From Chromatiales bacterium (lineage in GTDB: Bacteria; Pseudomonadota; Gammaproteobacteria; Steroidobacterales; GCA-2729495), in assembly GCA_020831895.1 (NCBI GenBank), contig JAFIFS010000067.1, forward strand, positions 1-64,000: a stretch of 64,000 nt of DNA. Direction: 5' to 3'. Numbering within the stretch: position 1 is the first letter of the stretch; each line of letters opens with the position of its first letter. The translations under genes and the position numbers were made by a program. The notes beneath the pieces are model-generated. The model was not told the DNA's origin, did no database searches, and worked only from the letters and a program-made list of their open reading frames with translations. Shown one piece after another: positions 9,201-17,339 of this stretch.

Positions 9201-9341
9201 GCCGACCGTTTCTTCATCAGCATGGCCGTGACGATGATGAGCGGACTTGCGTTCGCAACACTGCTGACATTGGTCGCGGTGCCGGTGCTCTACGTGATCC
9301 TGTACCGGATCCGTCCGGAACCGGCGGGCGGGACGGCGTGA
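6294..9341 (+). CDS. RND efflux transporter permease
   Basis: A 1015-residue AcrB-like inner-membrane proton antiporter, the energised part of the tripartite pump. It has the repeated RND architecture: an N-terminal membrane helix (residues 13-30), a large periplasmic porter loop, a six-helix bundle, a second periplasmic loop and a second bundle. In the TM4 motif the sequence is GMLVDNAIVVCE, so the usual Asp-Asp proton-relay pair of AcrB is Asp-Asn here. The TM10 lysine is kept (SGMLIKNAIVLLDE). It is about 30 residues shorter than AcrB at the C-terminus. The substrate is unknown. Its stop overlaps the next start (TGATG). Confidence 0.95.
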   Translation: MDIARSAITRPVSTWVLVALCLFGGIVAYFEMGRLEDPAFTIPLAVVTTDFPGASAEEVELLVTELLESEIQQMKQVWRLTSRSRPGNSEITIEIADTYTGRELPQIWDELRRKVNDAAVRLPPGAGPSRVNDDFGDVAGIYLALTGPDYPMRALDEHARFLRRELLRVPGVARIDLAGYPGERIVVEVSQAELAALGLPPAAIFNALEQDNAVRPSGALRGGDFALRVAPDGAFTVPEDIAELPVSNGRGSFRLGDVATIRREYDERPAQLIRFNGEPAITLAIAARTDTNIVAVGQAVDRRLAALEGQTPVGMRLASIYDQPAVVDKAIGAFLFSLTLSVAIVILALCVSMGWRAGIIVGSVLLLTVLGTLFVMYLIGVEMERISLGALIIAMGMLVDNAIVVCEGMLVRLRRGMDQMDAASTAVRQARWPLLGATVVGVLAFSGIGLSPDATGEFLGGLFAVIAVSLLLSWVLAVTVTPLFGYYLLPATGSPEAPLYDHRMFRHYREVLDRVLQVRWLALAGLLLMLGSSIWGFRFVTQGFFPDSNAPLLYVNYWLAQGADIRATARDAGVIDEYLRSHPEVATVTTLVGSGAARFMLTYEPEMPDPSYVQFIVRTHGIERLDELAVEVDRWLAGRFPDGERRVLRAAFGPGAGPKIEARFSGPSASELRRLGAEAETAMREDGGLVSIRNDWRRPEIVLVPRLDPVRARETGIARSDLQDALLMASDGLPTGSFREGDQLLPILVRAPLEERDDPALLQDRLLWSPQRPGFVPLAEVTTGIDVENREALIRRLDRARTLTVEADPAPGGNTVASFNRIRPVIEAIELPPGYELSWGGEYENTERANESLARQLPISFIGMVLVIVLLFGALRESLLIWLVVPMAIIGVTLGLLATGLPFTFPALLGFLGLSGMLIKNAIVLLDEIHLQRRAGGGSYRAVLDGSVARLRPVVLASTTTILGMIPLLADRFFISMAVTMMSGLAFATLLTLVAVPVLYVILYRIRPEPAGGTA

Positions 9342-10744
9342 TGCGCTACCCGGTTACGGTCGCGCTGCTGCTGACCCTGTCCGCCTGCAGCGCTCCCCTC
9401 GAGCTCGAGCACAGCCTCGCGTTGCCCGAGGCCTGGCAGGGGCCCATGCCTGAAGACGAGAAGCCGTCCGCGAATGGTTTCCGGCTCGCCAGCGATGACC
9501 CGCTGCTGGGCGCACTGGTCGAGATGGCGCTCGCGGGCAACCTCGAGCTGGCGGCCGGACGTGAGCGCCTCGTGGAGGGCCGTGCGCTGTTGCGCGAGGT
9601 GCGCGCGCGCGCCCTGCCTTCCCTGGAGGGCAGCGCTGGCGTGGCGCGCGGACGCTCAGGGATCGGTGGCGAGGGAGAGCAGCGTTTCTTCGTGCCCGAC
9701 CAGGACAGCTGGGAAATCGCGCTGGAGGAGAGCTGGACGGTCGACCTGTTCGGTGCCGTCAGGGCCCGGCTTCAGGGCGCCCGGCAGATCCTGCTGGCCG
9801 AGGAGGCTGCGCTGGCCGGCCTCGAGCTCGGCCTGGCGGCAGCCGTAGCCGAAGCCTATACCGAGCTGCGGACGATCCAGGCGCGCGAGGCTGCGCTTGC
9901 CGAAAGCCTGGAGCTGGCCCGGGAGTTCGAGTGGATTGCCGGAAAGCGTTTCGATGCCGGCGAGGCCACCCTGCTCGACGCGGCGACCGCCCGTGCGGAC
10001 CGCCTCCAGCTGGAGGCCGACGCCGAATCCCTCGGGGCCGGGCGCGTGGCGGCCATCTTCGCGCTCGAGACCCTGGCTGGCCAGGCCCCTGGCGACCTGG
10101 CGCCGCTGCTCGGCCCACAGCGGTCCGTGCCGTCGATCGAGGGTCCGCCGCCGGTCGCCCAGCCCGCCATGCTGCTGCTGCGCCGGCCCGACCTGCGCCA
10201 GGCCACCGCGCTGCTCGAGGCCGGTCGCAGCGAGAGCCTGGCCGCGCGCCGCGACCTGTATCCGCAGCTGGTGCTCTCTGGCCTGCTCGGGCGCCAGGGG
10301 CTGACCATCAACGGGGATTCTCTGGGCAGCGGCAGCCTGACGCGTGCTTCGGCCACCCTGAGCGTGCCGCTGTTCGACTTTGGTGCCCGTCGCGCCATGA
10401 TAGACGTCGCCGATGCGCAAAGCCGGCAGCTGCTGCTCGGCCTCGAGCAGGCCATGCTGGCCGCACTGGAGGATGTGGAGACCGCGCTGGTCCGCCAGGA
10501 TGCGCTGCTGCGCCAGGCTGGCCTGCTGGGCGAGACGGTCGAGGCGCGCGCCGAGGCGCTGGCGACCGCCCGCCTGCTGCAGTCCGCGGGCGAGGCCGAC
10601 CTCGCGCTGGTGCTGGATGCGCGGCGGCGGCTGACCGACGCCCGGCTGGTGCAGGCCGAGGCGCAGGCACTGGCCGCGCGTGCCGGGATCCGCCTGTGGT
10701 CGGCACTGGGTGGTGGCTGGGAGTGGCAGGATGGCGACGACTGA
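9341..10744 (+). CDS. Outer-membrane efflux lipoprotein of the NodT/TolC family
   Basis: A 467-residue outer-membrane factor forming the exit duct of the RND pump. It has an N-terminal lipobox LSAC (Cys16) and two OEP repeats rich in long amphipathic helices, with the typical LRRPDLRQATALLEAGRSE segment in the middle. The ATG at 9341 shares its A with the pump's TGA; a GTG one codon earlier is less likely. Being the last structural efflux gene, it completes a full adaptor-pump-channel set. Confidence 0.93.
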   Translation: MRYPVTVALLLTLSACSAPLELEHSLALPEAWQGPMPEDEKPSANGFRLASDDPLLGALVEMALAGNLELAAGRERLVEGRALLREVRARALPSLEGSAGVARGRSGIGGEGEQRFFVPDQDSWEIALEESWTVDLFGAVRARLQGARQILLAEEAALAGLELGLAAAVAEAYTELRTIQAREAALAESLELAREFEWIAGKRFDAGEATLLDAATARADRLQLEADAESLGAGRVAAIFALETLAGQAPGDLAPLLGPQRSVPSIEGPPPVAQPAMLLLRRPDLRQATALLEAGRSESLAARRDLYPQLVLSGLLGRQGLTINGDSLGSGSLTRASATLSVPLFDFGARRAMIDVADAQSRQLLLGLEQAMLAALEDVETALVRQDALLRQAGLLGETVEARAEALATARLLQSAGEADLALVLDARRRLTDARLVQAEAQALAARAGIRLWSALGGGWEWQDGDD

Positions 10745-11450
10745 ACTGCGGATCGACCCGCGCTTCCGGGGCCCGCCCCAATCGGGCAATGGTGGTTACG
10801 TCTGCGGGCGCCTGGCCAGTTTGCTGAAGGGTCCAGCCACCGCCAGGCTGCACCGGCCTCCACCACTCGGCCGCCTGCTGCACGTAGAGATACGGGATGA
10901 CCGCGTGCTGCTGCTCGATGCCGATGAGCTGGTCGCCGAGGCCCGGCCTGGCGCGGCACCACCTGCGGTGCCCGCACCGCCGGCCGCGGCCGATGCCCGC
11001 AATGCCGCCGGGCATTTTGCCGGCTTCAACGACCATCCGTTCCCCGGCTGCTTTGTCTGCGGCCCACAACGCGAGCCGGGTGACGGCCTGCGCATCTTCG
11101 CCGGGCCGCTCGGCGACCGCTGCGCAGCCCCCTGGCAACCGGACGAGTCGTTGGCCGGTCCGGGTGGCCACGTGGATCCGGCGTTCCTGTGGGCGGCACT
11201 CGACTGCCCCGGCGCCTGGTCCCTGTTGCCGCTGCCGCCCGGCCGGGCGGTGGTGCTCGGCGAACTGTCCGGCGAAGTGGACGGCCGCATCCGCCCGGGT
11301 GATTCCTGTGTCGTTCAGGGCTGGCCCCTGGGACGGGACGGGCGCAGGTGGTTTGCCGGCAGTTCGGTCCACGATGCCCGGGGACAGGTCCTTGCACGTG
11401 CCAGGGCAACGTGGATCGAGGTACCGCTGGCCGAGTGGGGCGGTGACTGA
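10731..11450 (+). CDS. Hotdog-fold thioesterase-like protein
   Basis: A 239-residue soluble protein whose start overlaps the last 14 bases of the channel gene. The opening RIDPRFRGPPQSGNGGYVCG and the central HPFPGCFVCGP motif resemble hotdog-fold acyl-CoA thioesterase-like proteins. The C-terminal strands (GELSGEVDGRIRPGD, ARGQVLARARATWIEV) fit the same fold, and the protein may be a double hotdog. I recognise the fold but not a substrate. Its place at the end of the efflux operon suggests co-expression, possibly accidental. A reading frame extending to 10680 is not preferred. Confidence 0.6.
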   Translation: MATTELRIDPRFRGPPQSGNGGYVCGRLASLLKGPATARLHRPPPLGRLLHVEIRDDRVLLLDADELVAEARPGAAPPAVPAPPAAADARNAAGHFAGFNDHPFPGCFVCGPQREPGDGLRIFAGPLGDRCAAPWQPDESLAGPGGHVDPAFLWAALDCPGAWSLLPLPPGRAVVLGELSGEVDGRIRPGDSCVVQGWPLGRDGRRWFAGSSVHDARGQVLARARATWIEVPLAEWGGD

Positions 11451-11533
11451 GCCAGACCCGGTCAGGACTGCCGCCACATTGACCCTGCCGGAAACCTTGC
11501 GTACCGTCGGCTGGGGACATAGTGGAGCCGGCC

Positions 11534-13276
11534 ATGATCCGTTTCGCCAGATCAAGCGTGACCTGCACTCTTGTCGTCTTGGCCGTTCATGCCGGGGCGC
11601 CCGCTGTACTGGCCCAGGCCAGTTGTCCACCACTGACGCCAACTATATCGGGAACCTCCGGCGACGACGATCTCCTGGGCACCGATGGCAATGACATCAT
11701 TGCGGTCATCGGTGGCAACAACATCGTGGATGCCGCTGCTGGAAACGACCTGGTCTGCGGCGGTCCCGGAGACGATGAACTCTCCGGTGGCGACGGCGAC
11801 GACGTGATCTATGGCATCGCCGGCAGCAACCAGTTGTTCGGCGGTCCCGGCGACGATGTCCTTTACGGAGGTTCTGGCCAGGATGTCTGTGATGGCGGTG
11901 AGGGCATAAACGCCGGCGACCGCTTCTGTGATGTCCGGGTCAACCTGCATAACGATAGCTTCCGTGTCACGCTGTTCGCCCCTGACGGAACGCCACTCGA
12001 TGGCGAGCTGTTCGTGCCCACGGGGGCCGCACTCGCGGGTATCGGCCCACGAGCTGTCGCGGTCGTCGTGCGCCATGGCGCCCAGGGCAACTGGACCAGC
12101 GCTGTACCGCAGTTCTTTGGGCTGCATGCGATCCGCCACGGCGTGGTCGTTCTGTCCCTGAACGGCCGCGACTGGGGTCCCGACGCCGGTGGCGGCAACA
12201 CGCTGTTCGAGGACACCACGCTGGACTACGCCGTGGGTATCGACTTCCTGGAGAAGCTGGGCTTCGACCAGGTCTTCATCGCGGCGCACTCCGGCGGCAC
12301 CGGTCCGGCAGCCGTCTACCCCGGGCTCACCAGTGATCCGCGGCTGGCCGGTGTCGGGCTCTACGGTGCGGTCATCGACGGCCGGGTGTCCGTGACCTCG
12401 GCGATCTTCAACGAACTGGCCCAGCCTGGCCTCTACGATTCCTACGTTGCGCTGGCCGAGCAACTGGTCGCGGCCGGGCAAGGCGAGGAAGTGATCGGCT
12501 GGATGACCGTGTTCGAGCAGGAAGTGTTCCGCTCGCCACGGACCTTCCTCAGTTATTGGGGACCCGATACGCTGCAGGTTGCTGATCGCGAGATCGCCAA
12601 TTCTCATGTGCCTGTTTTCCTGCTGCGGGCAGCAGGCGATGGCTTCACGCCCAACAGCTGGTCGGTGGCGATCCGCGATGCCGCGCTGGCGGCGGGCGTC
12701 GACGCGACCTACATCGAGCTGCCTTATCCCTTCGCGCCGGGCTTCGTCGGTGGCAATGCCCACAGCTTCTTCGGCATCGAGAGGCGGGTAGTGGATGAGA
12801 CTTTCGACTGGCTGGCGACGCGCAGCCCGGCTTTCGCGAGCCGCCTGTCGAACGTGCCGGCCCGTGACGGCAGTGGTAACTACCTGCCCATCGCCAGTGC
12901 TGGCCGTGACTTCGAGGTCAGTCGTGCCGAGACCACCTCGGCAAGCCTGAATGGGAGCAACAGCCTCGACCTCGATGGCGAGATCGTCAGTTACAGCTGG
13001 GTCCAGCTGGATGGCCCGGATGCCGGGCTGCAGGATGCCGGGACCCCTACGCCATCGTTCAACGTACCAGCCGGGGAGGCGCGGATGGTGTTCCAGCTGA
13101 CCGTTACCGACGACCAGGGGGCCACTGCGAGCGATACGGTCGAGGTCACGGTGACGGCGGTGCCCAGGCGCAGAGGGTCAAGTGCCCTCGACCCTTTCAG
13201 CCTGTTGCTGCTGACCCTGGCCATGTTCACCGCGGCTCGCCCCCGATACCCGGCGAGGGCTGCACCGGGGGGCTGA
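11534..13276 (+). CDS. Secreted RTX-repeat / alpha-beta hydrolase / PKD protein with C-terminal sorting-type tail
   Basis: A 580-residue exported protein. A signal peptide (residues 1-27) is followed by glycine- and aspartate-rich hemolysin-type calcium-binding repeats (about 35-130, e.g. GGPGDDVLYGGSGQD). An alpha/beta-hydrolase domain (about 145-440) carries the nucleophile elbow AAHSGGTG (Ser253) and a late His (GNAHSFFG), and a PKD-like domain spans about 455-540. The end, RRRGSSALDP plus a hydrophobic stretch and arginines, resembles a GlyGly-CTERM tail processed by rhombosortase. The enzyme substrate is unknown; esterase or dienelactone-hydrolase-like activity is a guess. ATG at 11534 is supported by GGAG six bases upstream. 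Confidence 0.78.
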   Translation: MIRFARSSVTCTLVVLAVHAGAPAVLAQASCPPLTPTISGTSGDDDLLGTDGNDIIAVIGGNNIVDAAAGNDLVCGGPGDDELSGGDGDDVIYGIAGSNQLFGGPGDDVLYGGSGQDVCDGGEGINAGDRFCDVRVNLHNDSFRVTLFAPDGTPLDGELFVPTGAALAGIGPRAVAVVVRHGAQGNWTSAVPQFFGLHAIRHGVVVLSLNGRDWGPDAGGGNTLFEDTTLDYAVGIDFLEKLGFDQVFIAAHSGGTGPAAVYPGLTSDPRLAGVGLYGAVIDGRVSVTSAIFNELAQPGLYDSYVALAEQLVAAGQGEEVIGWMTVFEQEVFRSPRTFLSYWGPDTLQVADREIANSHVPVFLLRAAGDGFTPNSWSVAIRDAALAAGVDATYIELPYPFAPGFVGGNAHSFFGIERRVVDETFDWLATRSPAFASRLSNVPARDGSGNYLPIASAGRDFEVSRAETTSASLNGSNSLDLDGEIVSYSWVQLDGPDAGLQDAGTPTPSFNVPAGEARMVFQLTVTDDQGATASDTVEVTVTAVPRRRGSSALDPFSLLLLTLAMFTAARPRYPARAAPGG

Positions 13277-13357
13277 TACGGAGCATTGACAGCCAGGCTA
13301 GGCGAGGCGCACGATCAGGTCGTCCGAAAACAACCAACAACAACCGGAGCCCACAAA

Positions 13358-14305
13358 ATGAACACCCACCAGCTGCCGCGTGCCGGTCACTGGTCCCTGT
13401 TCCTGTGCCTGTCGATCCTGCCGCTGGCAGGCCAGGCCGCCACGCTCTCCACCGCCCAGAGCAATCTGGCCCGGACCACCGGGAACCCGCTCGCCCCCCT
13501 GCAGGAGGTGCGGGTCAGTCTCGAAGGCGCCGCACCAGCCGCCGAGGTTTCCCGCGACGAGGTCTTCACCGTGAACGGTACCGAGTTCACCGTGTCGGCC
13601 TATGCCTTCGCTTCGCCGGAGGCGCTGCGCGCGAGCAGCACGCTGTCAGCCACCAGCGGGGGCATCTTCGTGAGCCACCTGCACCAGGTCATTGCGGCCG
13701 TGACCGACGGCCTGCGGATCGACAGCGCGCTCTATGATGGCCTGACCGCCCGCGTCACCTATGCCCTGGACATCAGCGGCATGCTGGATACGGCGGTGAT
13801 TGCCGAGGGCATCCCGTTGGCCAACGCCACCGCGCGCTGGAACCTCAGCTCCGGCTGTGCGGCCGCCAGCCAGTGCACGGCCGGCCTCCTTGGCCTGACC
13901 CCCGGCTACGAGGGTTCGCTGGCCTCACCGCTGCCCGGCTTCGCCATTCCGGTGGGCGATGAGCCCGGCCTGCTGAGCTTCACGATAGAGGCGGCGTTCG
14001 GCCTCGAGATCCTGGTCACGACCGTCCTCGAGATGACCACGCAGCTGCTCTTTGGCAACGGCAGCGACGGCGTCTTTGCCACGGCCACTGCCGACTTCGC
14101 CAACACCGTGGTCTGGGGCGGCATCCAGTCCGTCGTGCTCGAGGACGGCACGATCGTCACCGACTGGACCACGGTCTCGGGCTCGGGCTTCGACTACGGC
14201 AGCGCCACGATCATTCCGCTGCCGGCGGCAGGCTGGCTGTTCGGCTCCTTGCTGCTCGGCCTGGTCGGACTTAAGCGCCGTAGGAGCGAATTCATTCGCG
14301 AATAA
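13358..14305 (+). CDS. VPLPA/PEP-CTERM-type exported protein
   Basis: A 315-residue secreted protein of unknown function. It has a signal peptide (cleavage near GQAA), a beta-rich, threonine- and alanine-rich body with no recognised domain, and a C-terminal sorting signal IPLPAAGWLFGSLLLG followed by KRRR. This matches the exosortase-type VPLPA-CTERM pattern (proline-containing motif, membrane helix, basic cluster). The final residues SEFIRE and the stop codon are encoded by a REP-like palindrome, so the original C-terminus probably ended soon after the arginines. GGAG precedes ATG 13358 by 9 bases. Confidence 0.78.
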   Translation: MNTHQLPRAGHWSLFLCLSILPLAGQAATLSTAQSNLARTTGNPLAPLQEVRVSLEGAAPAAEVSRDEVFTVNGTEFTVSAYAFASPEALRASSTLSATSGGIFVSHLHQVIAAVTDGLRIDSALYDGLTARVTYALDISGMLDTAVIAEGIPLANATARWNLSSGCAAASQCTAGLLGLTPGYEGSLASPLPGFAIPVGDEPGLLSFTIEAAFGLEILVTTVLEMTTQLLFGNGSDGVFATATADFANTVVWGGIQSVVLEDGTIVTDWTTVSGSGFDYGSATIIPLPAAGWLFGSLLLGLVGLKRRRSEFIRE

Positions 14306-14320
14306 ATTCGCTCCTACGGC
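14277..14320. repeat. REP-type palindrome between convergent genes (16-bp perfect arms)
   Basis: The arms 14277-14292 and 14305-14320 (GCCGTAGGAGCGAATT and its exact reverse complement) enclose a loop that itself holds the palindrome ATTCGCGAAT at 14294-14303. The GTAGGAGCGAATT/ATTCGCG core is the kind of REP sequence common in gammaproteobacteria. It overlaps the stop of the VPLPA-CTERM gene and lies 17 bases from the end of cysNC on the other strand. It could therefore also serve as a bidirectional terminator. Confidence 0.85.
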
Positions 14321-14337
14321 AGCCTGGCCGGCGCGCG

Positions 14338-16245
14338 TCAGCCCAGCATGCCGCGCGCGCGCAGCAGCGCGATGATCTGGTCGGCGGCTTCCTCGAGGGC
14401 GATGCCGGTGTTGTCGATGCGCAGTTCCGGTGACTCAGGCGCCTCGTAGGGTGAGTCGATGCCGGTGAAGTTCTTCAGCTCGCCACGTCTTGCCTTCCGG
14501 TAGAGGCCCTTCGGGTCACGCTGCTCGGCAACCTCGAGCGGCACGTCGACGAAGATTTCGATGAACTCGCCCTCGCCGAGCAGCGAGCGCGCCATGCGCC
14601 GCTCGGAGCGGAACGGCGAGATGAACGCGGTCAGCACGATCAGGCCGGCATCGACCATGAGCCGGCTGACCTCGCCCACGCGGCGGATGTTCTCGACGCG
14701 GTCTTCCTCGGTGAAGCCGAGGTCGCGGTTCAGCCCGTGGCGCACGTTGTCGCCGTCGAGCAGGTAGGTGTGGCTGCCCATCGCGTGCAGCTTGCGCTCC
14801 ACCTCGTTGGCGATACTCGACTTTCCGGAGCCGGAAAGGCCGGTGAACCAGAGTACGCAGGGTTTCTGGTGTTTCTGCCGGGCGCGTGCACCCTTGTCGA
14901 TGTCGGTCGCCTGCAGGTGGATGTTGTGCGAGCGGCGCAGCGCGAAATTCAGCATGCCGGCACCGACCGTGCCGTTGCTGAGCCGGTCGATGAAGATGAA
15001 GCTGCCTGTGTCCCGGTTCTCCTCGTACGGGTCGAAGGCGATCTGGCGGTCAAGACTGATGTTGCAGACCGCAATGCCGTTGAGTTCGAGCTTGCTGGCC
15101 GCCAGCTGCTCCGTCGTGTTGACGTTGACCTGGTACTTGATATCGGTCACCGACGCGGTCACGGTGTTCGTGCCGATCTTCATCAGGTAGGTGCGGCCTG
15201 GATACAGTGGCTCCTCGGCCATCCAGATCATCCGGGCCTCGAACTGGTCGGCGACCTCGGCTGGTGCCTTTGCGCCTGAGATCAGTGAGCCACGTGAGAT
15301 ATCGATCTCATCGGCCAGCGTCAGCGTGACCGACTGCCCGGCGACCGCCTGCTCGAGGTCGCCCTCGTCGGTCACGATGCGTGCCACCGTGCTCTCGCGG
15401 CCGGAAGGCTGCACCCGGACCCGGTCGCCCGGCCTGACAATGCCGCTGGCGATCATGCCGCAGAAGCCCCGGAAGTCCAGGTTCGGCCGGTTGACCCACT
15501 GCACCGGCAGGCGGAACGGGGCGCGCTGCATCCTGGTGTCGTCGAGTTCCAGCGCCTCCAGGCAGCCGATCAGCGTGGGTCCGTCGTACCAGCCGGTTTC
15601 GGTGCCGCGCGAGATGATGTTGTCGCCGCGCAGTGCGGAGACCGGGATCGCCGTGAAGTCCTCGAGGCCTATCATCCGGGCAAATTCCCGATAGTCCTCG
15701 ATGATGGAACGGAACACCGCCTCCGAGTAGCCGACCAGGTCCATCTTGTTGATGGCCAGGATCACGTGGCGGATGCCGAGCAGCGAAACCAGGTAGCTGT
15801 GGCGGCGGGTCTGCGTCAGCACGCCCCTGCGTGCGTCGACCAGGATGATCGCGGCGTCGGCCGTCGAGGCCCCGGTCACCATGTTGCGCGTGTACTGCTC
15901 GTGTCCGGGTGTGTCAGCGACGATGAACTTGCGCCGGTCGGTGGAGAAGAACCGGTAGGCGACATCGATCGTGATGCCCTGCTCACGCTCGGCCGCCAGC
16001 CCGTCGACCAGCAGCGCGAGGTCGATCTCCTCGGCCTGCGTGCCCCAGCGCTTCGAGTCGCGCTCGATGGCGGCCAGCTGGTCCTCGAACAGCAGCTTGG
16101 AGTCGTAGAGCATGCGGCCGATCAGCGTGCTCTTGCCGTCATCGACGCTGCCGCAGGTGATGAAGCGCAGCAGGCTCTTCGTTTCGTGCAGGTGCAGGTA
16201 GCGCTCGATGTCGCTCGCGATCAGGTCGTCGGGCTGCGTTGCCAT
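14338..16245 (-). CDS. cysNC: Bifunctional sulfate adenylyltransferase subunit 1 / adenylylsulfate kinase
   Basis: A 635-residue fusion for sulfate activation. The N-terminal two-thirds is CysN, an EF-Tu-like GTPase with P-loop GSVDDGKST (about residues 32-40), DTPGHEQY and NKMDLV. It powers ATP sulfurylase together with CysD to give APS. The C-terminal part is CysC, with P-loop GLSGSGKSS near residue 465, which phosphorylates APS to PAPS. The start codon overlaps the cysD stop (ATGA), indicating translational coupling. The NodQ-like fusion is common in proteobacteria. No reductase genes (cysH, cysIJ) are nearby, so the use of PAPS cannot be told from here. Confidence 0.97.
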   Translation of the reverse strand: MATQPDDLIASDIERYLHLHETKSLLRFITCGSVDDGKSTLIGRMLYDSKLLFEDQLAAIERDSKRWGTQAEEIDLALLVDGLAAEREQGITIDVAYRFFSTDRRKFIVADTPGHEQYTRNMVTGASTADAAIILVDARRGVLTQTRRHSYLVSLLGIRHVILAINKMDLVGYSEAVFRSIIEDYREFARMIGLEDFTAIPVSALRGDNIISRGTETGWYDGPTLIGCLEALELDDTRMQRAPFRLPVQWVNRPNLDFRGFCGMIASGIVRPGDRVRVQPSGRESTVARIVTDEGDLEQAVAGQSVTLTLADEIDISRGSLISGAKAPAEVADQFEARMIWMAEEPLYPGRTYLMKIGTNTVTASVTDIKYQVNVNTTEQLAASKLELNGIAVCNISLDRQIAFDPYEENRDTGSFIFIDRLSNGTVGAGMLNFALRRSHNIHLQATDIDKGARARQKHQKPCVLWFTGLSGSGKSSIANEVERKLHAMGSHTYLLDGDNVRHGLNRDLGFTEEDRVENIRRVGEVSRLMVDAGLIVLTAFISPFRSERRMARSLLGEGEFIEIFVDVPLEVAEQRDPKGLYRKARRGELKNFTGIDSPYEAPESPELRIDNTGIALEEAADQIIALLRARGMLG

Positions 16246-17156
16246 CAGAAGTACCCTTCCTGTTTCTTCTTTTCCATCGAGGCGGCGCTGTCATGGTCGA
16301 TGACCCGGCCCTGACGCTCTGAGGTCCGTGTCAGCAGCATCTCCTGGATGATTTCCGGCAGCGTGACGGCGTGCGACTCGACTGCGCCGGTCAGCGGGTA
16401 GCAACCCAGCGTCCGGAAGCGCACCATGCGCATCCGGGGTTGCTCGCCCTCGGCCAGCGGCATGCGCTCGTCATCGACCATGATCAGCGCACCATCGCGC
16501 TCGACAACCGGACGCTCGGCGGCGAAATAGAGCGGCACGATCGGGATGTTCCTGAGCCAGATGTACTGCCAGATATCGAGCTCGTTCCAGTTCGACAGCG
16601 GAAACACGCGTATGGACTCACCACGCTGCTTGCGCGCGTTGTAGAGCTTCCATAGTTCGGGCCGCTGGTTCTTCGGGTCCCAGCGGTGCTGTGCGGTCCG
16701 GAAGGAGAAAATGCGCTCCTTGGCGCGCGACTTCTCCTCGTCACGGCGGGCGCCACCGAAGGCGGCATCGAAGCCGTAGCGGTCGAGCGCCTGCTTCAGC
16801 GCCTCCGTCTTCATGGTGTCGGTATGTACGGCCGAACCATGCGTGAACGGGTTGATGCCGCGCTCGACCCCGTCCTGATTCACGTAAACGATCAGGTCGA
16901 GCCCATGCTCGGCGGCGATCCGGTCGCGGAACGCGTACATCTCTCGGAACTTCCAGCGCGTGTCGACATGCAGCAGCGGGAACGGCGGGCGCGAGGGATG
17001 GAAAGCCTTCATGGCCAGGTGCAGCATGACAGCGCTGTCCTTGCCGACCGAGTAGAGCATGACCGGCTTCTCGGTTTCGGCCACGACCTCGCGCATGATG
17101 TGGATGCTCTCGGCCTCGAGCTGCTCGAGATGGGTCAAGGTCCTTGCGTCGATCAT
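16245..17156 (-). CDS. cysD: Sulfate adenylyltransferase subunit 2
   Basis: A 303-residue ATP-sulfurylase catalytic subunit of the adenine-nucleotide alpha hydrolase (PP-loop) superfamily. The PP-loop motif [13 protein letters not shown] lies at about residues 36-48, and the conserved [20 protein letters not shown] and [15 protein letters not shown] segments follow. It forms the heterodimer with the CysN part of the downstream fusion, to which it is coupled by a 1-base overlap. The 183-base upstream spacer separates it from a divergent gene and probably holds both promoters. Confidence 0.97.
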   Translation of the reverse strand: MIDARTLTHLEQLEAESIHIMREVVAETEKPVMLYSVGKDSAVMLHLAMKAFHPSRPPFPLLHVDTRWKFREMYAFRDRIAAEHGLDLIVYVNQDGVERGINPFTHGSAVHTDTMKTEALKQALDRYGFDAAFGGARRDEEKSRAKERIFSFRTAQHRWDPKNQRPELWKLYNARKQRGESIRVFPLSNWNELDIWQYIWLRNIPIVPLYFAAERPVVERDGALIMVDDERMPLAEGEQPRMRMVRFRTLGCYPLTGAVESHAVTLPEIIQEMLLTRTSERQGRVIDHDSAASMEKKKQEGYF

Positions 17157-17339
17157 GGCGCTCTCGTCTTCGGGCCGGCGGTGGATACCCAGGGGGAATC
17201 ATTGTAGCGGCGGGCCTGGCCCGGCGATGCGACGTCGTTCACCCGTCTGGTCATGTGGGCATAGCGGCCCGGCATATCCCCGGGCCGGGCTGTTGCATAA
17301 TCCGGGGTCACCGGATCCGGATACAGGGGAGAGACGCCG

